Position numbers and translations under genes: made by a program. From Acinetobacter sp. S54 (GTDB lineage Bacteria > Pseudomonadota > Gammaproteobacteria > Pseudomonadales > Moraxellaceae): a stretch of 64,000 nt of DNA. The DNA lies in the NCBI RefSeq assembly GCF_016624945.1, contig NZ_JACVUI010000002.1:62001-126000 (forward strand). The letters are read 5' to 3'. Within the stretch, counting starts at the first letter, position 1; each line of letters opens with the position of its first letter. The notes beneath the pieces are model-generated. The model saw nothing but the letters and a program-made list of their open reading frames with translations. It was not told the DNA's origin and made no database searches. Shown piece after piece: positions 37,173 through 42,290 of the stretch.

Positions 37173-38099
37173 ATGACAATAAAAGTCACAAATAACAAAT
37201 CAAACATAATTGAGGTTTGTATAAGCAAATGGGGGGATGATGGCGATACTAGTTATTTCTCTATAAAACCAAATTCAACTGAAACTTGGAATAGATCTGC
37301 TGATAAACCATTCATAATGCTGATAAAACAAGGCAATAAGTTATCAACATATTGTGTGTCGTCTAAAAGCAATATAGTGGTAGCGAATAGTGATGAGGTA
37401 AAAGACTTATACACCAATACTTATCTCACACCAATATTATTTCCTAGTAGCGTCAAATTCACTCCAGAAAGTTTGCAATTATATAAAGAGCAATTTCCGC
37501 TAGATGAGGATATACAAAAAATTTCTTATGAGGAGCTTGTAAAACTTAATGATGGAAACGAGGTTGATTGGAATTTTTTGAAAACTCAAAATCTTCAAAA
37601 TCAGTCAATCATGAATACACAAGACCTAACTATAAGTGAGTGCCATTTGTCCATCGGATATGTTGTTATGGATGCAATTTGTATAGCTATAGGAGGAATC
37701 GGGTTACGAAGCAGTTTTAATCGCGCCACTGCTCAAGCTGTTGCTATTGCGGCTGGTCCAGCAATCACACCAATAGGTCGTATTGTTAATGAGATAGCCA
37801 GAGACGGTACTAGCTTAGCTCAAAGAGCCAGAGGGATATTATCAATCCTCTCTACTCTTTATAGTACCAGTTGCCTTGGAGCGGTAATTAAGGCGTTTTT
37901 GGCTAGTCTGAAGTGGTATCAAATGATAATTTATGGGGCAACGGCGATGGCTACTATTTTAGCGGCAGTAGCAACTGATGGTGTCGCATTTGTAGCAGAA
38001 GTTGTTCTTGTGCTTGGAAGTTGCACATGGTTTGTTTTAGATTTGGTAAATTGTATCAATGTGTGCTCAAAATCTGGAGAGTCTTGTGAGTTAGCATAA
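37173..38099 (+). CDS. Unrecognised two-part protein with hydrophobic C-terminus (toxin-like candidate)
   Basis: I do not recognise this 308-residue protein. Residues 1-70 look like a compact beta domain (TIKVTNNKSNIIEVCISKWG, then SFSIKPNSTETWNRS and IMLIKQGN). Residues 70-150 are polar. Residues 155-300 are strongly hydrophobic, with several Gly/Ala-rich helices (YVVMDAICIAIGGIGLR, MIIYGATAMATILAAVA, VAEVVLVLGSCTWFVLDLV) and six Cys. No signal peptide is present. AAGGGAACTCT precedes the ATG. The arrangement, soluble head plus amphipathic or membrane-active tail, would suit a pore-forming or contact-delivered toxin, but this is inference from composition only. Low GC and position next to the prophage suggest acquisition. 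Confidence 0.7.
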   Translation: MTIKVTNNKSNIIEVCISKWGDDGDTSYFSIKPNSTETWNRSADKPFIMLIKQGNKLSTYCVSSKSNIVVANSDEVKDLYTNTYLTPILFPSSVKFTPESLQLYKEQFPLDEDIQKISYEELVKLNDGNEVDWNFLKTQNLQNQSIMNTQDLTISECHLSIGYVVMDAICIAIGGIGLRSSFNRATAQAVAIAAGPAITPIGRIVNEIARDGTSLAQRARGILSILSTLYSTSCLGAVIKAFLASLKWYQMIIYGATAMATILAAVATDGVAFVAEVVLVLGSCTWFVLDLVNCINVCSKSGESCELA

Positions 38100-38118
38100 T
38101 ATTTTAATAACTTAAAAT

Positions 38119-38147
38119 GAGGTCTGTATTAATTATCAGACCTCTTT
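38119..38147 (+). terminator. Terminator hairpin after the 308-aa gene
   Basis: A perfect 8-bp stem GAGGTCTG / CAGACCTC with a 10-base loop is followed by TTTCC. The short T run makes it of moderate strength. Confidence 0.6.
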
Positions 38148-38209
38148 CCATTAAATTGTACCACTGTTGGTATTGAATTTCAGTACAAGAAAATAATTGC
38201 AGATCCTAT

Positions 38210-38244
38210 TTAAAAAAATAAAGGTGGAAAACGAATTTTCCACC
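38210..38244 (-). terminator. Terminator of the first BLUF gene
   Basis: On the minus strand a stem GGTGGAAAA / TTTTCCACC is followed by TTTATTTTTTT, about 50 bases after the BLUF stop. Confidence 0.85.
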
Positions 38245-38293
38245 CTCCAATTAAATATAAAACTATACTTAATTTCTACTTTAGAGATTGAGC

Positions 38294-38740
38294 TTAAATA
38301 TTACTAGGTTCAAGCGTATAGAAGCTATCCTTCTGTTTAGACATTAAATTAATGAATTCAGGTATATTATTAATTGATAACGTGTACGGATTGAACTCAT
38401 CAATATTATGTTCAGAAAAAAAATTGATTATTTCTTTATGATAAATAGCATATTTCATATGCCAATTGGAAAATAATTTATCTGTTACCTCCTCACAATA
38501 CATTAACTCACAATTTTCATGACGAGGATCGTTTAAGATTTTGTTATGAAAAAGATCATTAATTTTGGTTTTATTACCTTCAAGACACTGAACGAAATAG
38601 CCATTTCCATAATAGAGTGCACCACAAATAAAATTTGGGGTATTAAAGTTTAATGCTTCAGTTAAAATATTGAATAATTCATTCATTGGATTATCACATT
38701 CTTTAAACTTACTAACATATAAAATTCTTGCATCGCTCAT
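38294..38740 (-). CDS. BLUF-domain blue-light sensor, BlsA-like
   Basis: This 148-residue protein is a stand-alone BLUF domain, which binds FAD and senses blue light (and temperature in Acinetobacter BlsA). The flavin-site residues are all present by alignment with AppA: Tyr8 (ILYVSK), Asn33 (ALNFN), Gln51 in YFVQCLEG, and Trp93/Met95 in NWHMKY. The C-terminal 45 residues match the helical cap of BlsA-type proteins, which act by binding other regulators. It has a GAGA site before the ATG and its own terminator. A diverged paralogue lies 512 bases upstream on the same strand. Confidence 0.93.
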   Translation of the reverse strand: MSDARILYVSKFKECDNPMNELFNILTEALNFNTPNFICGALYYGNGYFVQCLEGNKTKINDLFHNKILNDPRHENCELMYCEEVTDKLFSNWHMKYAIYHKEIINFFSEHNIDEFNPYTLSINNIPEFINLMSKQKDSFYTLEPSNI

Positions 38741-38951
38741 ACTTGTCTCGATATATAATAATTAATAAAAAATTAAAATATTACAAATACTTGCTGAAGG
38801 AATTTGCGATTTCAATCACTTAAAGAATACTCTAAAAATCTGTCTAAAGTAAGGATTTAAGAAAAAATTCTATTTTTTTCAGAATTTTACTGTTTGTGTA
38901 GATAAAGTGAGAGCGACTCTATGTTAAAAATTTCAAAAAAATAAAGATTTG

Positions 38952-39033
38952 TGAATAAACTATCTATGCGATAGGTAACCGTACCTTGTTAATGGTATTG
39001 ATCAGTTTCTAAGACATCTATGCGATGTAGATC
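38952..39033 (-). CRISPR. Minimal CRISPR-like unit: two type I-F-like repeats flanking a 26-nt spacer
   Basis: Read on the minus strand, repeat 1 (39033-39006) is GATCT, stem ACATC, loop GCATA, stem GATGT, then CTTAGAAA. From memory the Acinetobacter baumannii type I-F repeat is GTTCG, TCATC, GCATA, GATGA, TTTAGAAA, so 23 of 28 positions agree. A 26-nt spacer (39005-38980) follows. Repeat 2 (38979-38952) is GTTAC, CTATC, GCATA, GATAG, TTTATTCA: about 19 of 28 agree, with a decayed 3' end as in terminal repeats. Loop GCATA is invariant and the stems differ by paired changes, so hairpin pairing is preserved. Cas6f-type processing would give one crRNA-like RNA. No cas genes are within the window. 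Candidates: RNA anti-CRISPR, CreA-type minimal CRISPR, or one-spacer mini-array. Confidence 0.75.
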
Positions 39034-39037
39034 CACA

Positions 39038-39066
39038 ATAGTAAATTTCGATACTAGTTAAGTCAA
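39038..39066 (-). promoter_or_regulatory. Sigma70-type promoter driving the CRISPR-like unit
   Basis: On the minus strand TTGACT (39066-39061) and TACTAT (39043-39038) are separated by exactly 17 bases. The predicted start, about 6-7 bases after the -10, falls at about 39031-39033, the first bases of repeat 1. There is thus no leader, unlike normal CRISPR arrays. Confidence 0.65.
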
Positions 39067-39126
39067 GTTGGAGTTTTTTACATTTCTACAATATTATTTA
39101 ATTATTAAATATTTAAAGTAGTAATA

Positions 39127-39159
39127 GCAGACTGAAATTTATCCATTCTTTTAGTCTGC
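39127..39159. repeat. Inverted repeat in the BLUF intergenic region
   Basis: GCAGACT / AGTCTGC with a 19-base loop, 17 bases before the strong plus-strand terminator. The two hairpins together could be the body of a small plus-strand RNA. Confidence 0.5.
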
Positions 39160-39175
39160 CGTTTAGTGATTATAG

Positions 39176-39218
39176 CCACACTCGTACTTAGCCGTTCCAG
39201 AGTGTGGTTTTTTTTATT
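39176..39218 (+). terminator. Strong plus-strand terminator with no plus-strand gene before it
   Basis: A perfect 8-bp stem CCACACTC / GAGTGTGG with an 18-base loop is followed by TTTTTTTTATTTTTT. Both flanking genes are on the minus strand, and the minus side of this hairpin lacks a T run, so it must end a plus-strand, presumably non-coding, transcript. Confidence 0.85.
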
Positions 39219-39251
39219 TTTTCTTTAATCCTTAGAGAAATATAGAGAAAA

Positions 39252-39698
39252 TCAATAAGAATGATAGTTATTTGCAACACGTATCTGATCGTCAAAAATT
39301 ACTTGAATTAAAGCAGGAATTGAAAGTGGATTTATAAGATATGGATTGAAATTTGGAATTTCTTGAGTTTTGAAAAATTGTTTAACTTTTACATTGATAG
39401 GGGCATATTTCATGGTCCATTTATCGAAATTACGCAATTCAATAAAAGAACTGAATAATATTTCACATTCTTTATGTCTATGATCTTTATATATAAAATT
39501 ATAATATAGATATTCTAGCTTATCTTTCTCACCTTCTAAATAATGTAAGAAAAATCCATTTCCATAATAAAGTACTCCAGTAATGTCATTTTCCAGATTA
39601 AAGTTTAAAGCTTCACTTAGAATATCCATTAAATCTTGCTGAATTTGATGGTGCCCGTTTTTAGTTTTACTTGCATACAACATGTTGAGCAAGCTCAT
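39252..39698 (-). CDS. BLUF-domain protein with the key Gln replaced by His
   Basis: This 148-residue paralogue of the other BLUF protein has Tyr8 (MLYASK), Asn34 (ALNFN) and Trp94/Met96 (KWTMKY), but the glutamine essential for the BLUF photocycle is His52 (FFLHYLEG versus YFVQCLEG). In studied BLUF domains loss of this Gln abolishes the red-shifted signalling state, so this protein may bind flavin without normal photoactivation, or signal differently. The C-terminal cap is kept, so protein-protein binding may persist. The CRISPR-like unit lies directly downstream. Confidence 0.88.
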   Translation of the reverse strand: MSLLNMLYASKTKNGHHQIQQDLMDILSEALNFNLENDITGVLYYGNGFFLHYLEGEKDKLEYLYYNFIYKDHRHKECEILFSSFIELRNFDKWTMKYAPINVKVKQFFKTQEIPNFNPYLINPLSIPALIQVIFDDQIRVANNYHSY

Positions 39699-39795
39699 TG
39701 AAACGCTCTAAAAAATTAGAAGATGAACTCGCAGAATGGCACTAAATTTTGCGAATTACAATAAAAAAGTCATTTTTATATTTATATCTGAGAAA

Positions 39796-40179
39796 CTATA
39801 TCCCCTTGAGCTCTCTATCATCTAAAATGTTAGGTTGTCCCAGTGAAAAGACCTTTGATGTTCTCTTGTCCTTAACTTCCCGATTGATCCCCAATTTATA
39901 GCTAATAGTGTGTGAAAAAATCCCAGTTAAGGTTGATGAAATAAACATTGCAACTATTTCAAAACACGGATTTATAATAAAGATTGGAATAAATAAGGTT
40001 GAGTTTAAAATCAGAATAATTTTGCTTTTTTTATAATAAAAGTGGATAAATAGACCAAAAATAAGTGATGTAGAAATCAAATTAAGATATTTATCTATAT
40101 GCATAAAATGTAAAAAAATTATTAGAGAGCATAAAGAAACTATTGAAATTAAAAAAGCTAAAATATTTTTTAAAGACAT
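39796..40179 (-). CDS. Small multi-pass membrane protein
   Basis: A 127-residue protein with about four hydrophobic segments (LAFLISIVSLCSLIIFLHF, LNLISTSLIFGLFIHFYY, IILILNSTLFIPIFIINPC, IVAMFISSTLTGIFSHTI) and a polar cytoplasmic tail. AGGAG lies 7 bases before the ATG. A perfect 11-bp GC-rich palindrome sits 26 bases upstream of the start. No family is recognised; it lies in the accessory stretch between the BLUF genes and the lysis genes and may be phage cargo. Confidence 0.7.
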   Translation of the reverse strand: MSLKNILAFLISIVSLCSLIIFLHFMHIDKYLNLISTSLIFGLFIHFYYKKSKIILILNSTLFIPIFIINPCFEIVAMFISSTLTGIFSHTISYKLGINREVKDKRTSKVFSLGQPNILDDRELKGI

Positions 40180-40205
40180 TTAATTTCTCCTAATTGAATT
40201 AAGAT

Positions 40206-40235
40206 GATCCTCCCTCGGCCCCCTGAGGGAGGATC
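40206..40235. repeat. Perfect 11-bp GC-rich palindrome
   Basis: GATCCTCCCTC / GAGGGAGGATC around the 8-base loop GGCCCCCT, in otherwise very AT-rich sequence. No T run follows on either strand, so it is not a standard terminator. It lies in the 5' leader of the membrane-protein gene at 39796-40179. Confidence 0.7.
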
Positions 40236-40403
40236 GTTAACACATCAATTTATAATCTGAGATTCTTTTATATTATTAAGAAGTTTTATATTAAAAATTC
40301 AATCTTTATTCTTGATGAAGATCTCTTAATTAATTTTTCAGATTTCTGCCTAATACTAAAGAAGCCTTTTTGATGTGCTGGAAAAAATTATAGTCTTCTT
40401 TGG

Positions 40404-40454
40404 CTTACATTAAAGAAGCTAATGGCTTACATGATTGTAAGATATTACTTACAT
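40404..40454. repeat. Three CTTACAT heptamers at 22-base intervals
   Basis: CTTACAT begins at 40404, 40426 and 40448; the first two share the ten-base TGGCTTACAT. The middle copy also forms a dyad CTTAC-ATGATT-GTAAG. The spacing of exactly two helical turns would place bound protein on one DNA face. Confidence 0.6.
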
Positions 40455-40485
40455 TTGTACATTAAATAATCAAAAATAACTTTAT

Positions 40486-41028
40486 TTAATTGAAAGAATC
40501 TACTAAAGGCCATGCATTGCTCAATCGCTCTGCATCAGCTGCGTGTTCATCAGCTTTTTGTGCCACGTTTCTATATTCTGTGATGCAACTTTCGAGTATG
40601 TCACTTGAGGAATCGGCGTATTCAATAACGGTTTCTCTGGAAGCTGAGGACAAACGTTGTTTTGCAATGCTGAGTTGCTTTGACAAGCTGTTAGCAGCAG
40701 ATTGAGCAGCACTAGCATCAGACTGAATTTGCTTAATTTTAACATTGTAGTTTTGCTCCGCTTTTGTGATTTGTTCTGCCCACCTTCGTTCTTGTTGAGC
40801 AGCTTGGACTTTAGAATTTTCAGCAGCTAATTGTTGCTGTGTTACGGAGTCTGTATGTTGTTGTTTGAGAGTTTTAATCTGGCCTGCAAGCTTATTTACT
40901 TGGCATGACTGAAATAAGCAGCAAATCAATAAAATGATGATTAAAACCCAGCGCTTGTTTTCTAGAATCCATTTAATGCAGACGTAAAAAAAGCGCTTTA
41001 ATGCGCTCAGTATTGATAACCAGATCAT
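40486..41028 (-). CDS. Rz-like inner-membrane spanin (DUF2514 type)
   Basis: This 180-residue protein has one N-terminal membrane anchor (RWVLIIILLICCLFQSCQV, about residues 26-44), a long alpha-helical, Gln/Ala-rich periplasmic coiled coil (about 50-130), and a C-terminal part with the conserved LESCITEYRNVAQKADEHAADAERL. It is the i-spanin that, with Rz1, fuses inner and outer membranes at the end of lysis. The Rz1 gene is nested inside it in another frame. It overlaps the lysozyme gene end by one base. Confidence 0.85.
   Translation of the reverse strand: MIWLSILSALKRFFYVCIKWILENKRWVLIIILLICCLFQSCQVNKLAGQIKTLKQQHTDSVTQQQLAAENSKVQAAQQERRWAEQITKAEQNYNVKIKQIQSDASAAQSAANSLSKQLSIAKQRLSSASRETVIEYADSSSDILESCITEYRNVAQKADEHAADAERLSNAWPLVDSFN
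40521..40745 (-). CDS. Rz1-like outer-membrane spanin lipoprotein, nested in Rz
   Basis: This 74-residue protein starts MLKLSKFSLMLVLLNLLLTACQSNS, a lipoprotein signal with lipobox LTAC (Cys21), and then has the short Pro-rich segment CPQLPEKPLLNTPIPQ typical of Rz1. It lies completely inside the Rz frame, read in a different frame on the same strand, the classical nested spanin layout. It would be acylated, sorted to the outer membrane and bind the Rz coiled coil. Confidence 0.8.
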   Translation of the reverse strand: MLKLSKFSLMLVLLNLLLTACQSNSALQNNVCPQLPEKPLLNTPIPQVTYSKVASQNIETWHKKLMNTQLMQSD

Positions 41029-41579
41029 TAGTTAGCTCCTAGACATTTACTGTGTCTTTCCATTTGTCGCGCCCACACACCAGCGCAGCGCTTATTACCT
41101 GGTGCACTGCAATCAAATCCACCCGAATATTTGTACTTTAGAAGCGAATCGCAGGCAGCTTTATACTTACCAGTCTTCAAATTTTTAAGCATGGAAGAAC
41201 TTGACCAGTTACCGATTCCAAACTGATAAACAAAGTCTGTGTAAGCATCATATTCATGCTGATAGATCGGGATGTTTAGAATTGTTTTATTAAAGCCCTG
41301 TGCTTCTTTATCAATATGTTTTCGCAAAAAGACCATTCCTTGTTCTCGCGTTACTGCTGGATCTGTCAATTTTACTTTTTTCCCATCTGGGTAGACCGTG
41401 GTACCAAACGCAATAGTCGGAATATCATTTTTAGTTGGGATGATTGGCTTTGGTGTAAAACCTTCCTTTTGTGCTGTGGATTGTACTTGTATTTCGCTGG
41501 GTCCATATATAAAAACACCGCTGGTTATAGCAGCGGTGATCGTTGAACCTATTACGAATAATCTAGTCTTGCTCGACAC
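41028..41579 (-). CDS. Phage endolysin, GH24 lysozyme with N-terminal membrane or SAR signal
   Basis: This 183-residue muramidase cuts the glycan strands of peptidoglycan during lysis. The N-terminal hydrophobic stretch (RLFVIGSTITAAITSGVFIYG, residues 6-26) is weakly hydrophobic and Gly/Ala/Thr-rich, as in signal-arrest-release endolysins. Catalytic Glu39 (QKEGF) and Thr55 (DIPTIAFGTT) fit the E-D-T pattern; the usual Asp position is displaced (D52 or a Thr). RCAGVWARQMERHSKC near the end matches the family (ARQ/RRxxE). It overlaps the holin gene by 17 bases. Confidence 0.88.
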   Translation of the reverse strand: MSSKTRLFVIGSTITAAITSGVFIYGPSEIQVQSTAQKEGFTPKPIIPTKNDIPTIAFGTTVYPDGKKVKLTDPAVTREQGMVFLRKHIDKEAQGFNKTILNIPIYQHEYDAYTDFVYQFGIGNWSSSSMLKNLKTGKYKAACDSLLKYKYSGGFDCSAPGNKRCAGVWARQMERHSKCLGAN

Positions 41580-41835
41580 GACATTCCCCTTTTAAATTTC
41601 TCATCCGCTGTTCATGCTCCGCTTTACGCATTGCAAGATCAATTTTTTCACGATTATTTTTTGCTATTGCAAAGTAGAGCTGAATTAACAAACCGATTAC
41701 CGCGATGCATAATCCACCCCACGCGATTACATCTACTTTTGCTACAAATGCAAAAAAAGAAGCCAGCCCGCTTCCAGCAGTCACTTTTTGAGAAATAGCA
41801 ACTGCGCTTGTTTCAATTGCTGATGTATCTGCCAT
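41563..41835 (-). CDS. Holin
   Basis: This 90-residue protein has two hydrophobic segments (GLASFFAFVAKVDVIAWGG and GLCIAVIGLLIQLYFAIA) and a highly charged C-terminal tail (KNNREKIDLAMRKAEHEQRM), as in class II or HP1-type holins. It starts 68 bases after the tail-fibre assembly gene and overlaps the lysozyme start, the usual holin-endolysin order. Confidence 0.85.
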   Translation of the reverse strand: MADTSAIETSAVAISQKVTAGSGLASFFAFVAKVDVIAWGGLCIAVIGLLIQLYFAIAKNNREKIDLAMRKAEHEQRMRNLKGECRVEQD

Positions 41836-41903
41836 CGATACCCCCTAATTTTGGCAATAAAAAACCGCTTATCGCGGTCCATTAAAATATTAACTTTTTC
41901 ACT

Positions 41904-42290
41904 TTAAAGCGTCATAGCATAACGCCACATCTCGTCAACTTGCTCGTCAGTCAGATTTAAAATACTGAGCATGTATTTAACAGAGTCATTTGTACGCTCA
42001 AATTTTTCGGATTCATTGTATTCAATTTCAATACGAGTTTTTAATGCTGGATCTTCGATACTTGCAATCGACTGCTCAACTGTGTTCAGTAGATCATTTT
42101 CAAGTAACGCAAGTTTGAACTGTCGACGAGTCAGCGCAGTAAATTCTGCAAGCCGCAGCTGTTCTTTTTCTTCATCTGTTAGATAATTTTGAGGGTTTAA
42201 GTGACGATCGACCTCATCAGCAGTCATTTCAATCAAGTCATCTTCAAATGCAAAGACTTCGCCATTTTTTTGGCTTTTAAAATATTTCAT
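41904..42290 (-). CDS. Tail-fibre-associated protein (probable assembly chaperone)
   Basis: A 128-residue acidic, helical protein (MKYFKSQKNGEVFAFEDDLI at the start). Its position directly after the tail fibre gene, sharing a one-base ATGA-type junction at 42290, is that of tail-fibre assembly chaperones, and the opening 'MKYFKS..GEVFAFEDD' is like those proteins. The role is inferred from position. Confidence 0.65.
   Translation of the reverse strand: MKYFKSQKNGEVFAFEDDLIEMTADEVDRHLNPQNYLTDEEKEQLRLAEFTALTRRQFKLALLENDLLNTVEQSIASIEDPALKTRIEIEYNESEKFERTNDSVKYMLSILNLTDEQVDEMWRYAMTL

Larger units (their letters stand above)
38741..39251. other. Intergenic region between the BLUF genes: minimal CRISPR-like RNA unit
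   Basis: This 511-base gap has no coding frame worth calling, but it is full of structure: a minus-strand promoter (39038-39066), two type I-F-like repeats (39006-39033 and 38952-38979), an inverted repeat at 39127-39159 and a strong plus-strand terminator (39176-39217). On the minus strand an AT-only hairpin with a T run at about 38862-38888 may end the repeat transcript. Confidence 0.75.
40180..40485. other. Gap at the end of the late operon, with palindrome and phased repeats
   Basis: About 300 bases without an ORF, between the Rz gene and the membrane-protein gene. It holds the GC-rich palindrome at 40206-40235 and three CTTACAT copies at exact 22-base steps (40404, 40426, 40448). It is a candidate for the prophage end, but no att core could be identified because the other end is outside the window. 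Confidence 0.5.

Noticed and set aside
38952..39033. An ordinary CRISPR array
   Set aside because: Only two diverged repeats, a 26-nt instead of 32-nt spacer, no leader and no cas genes in the window; a normal adaptive array is not supported.
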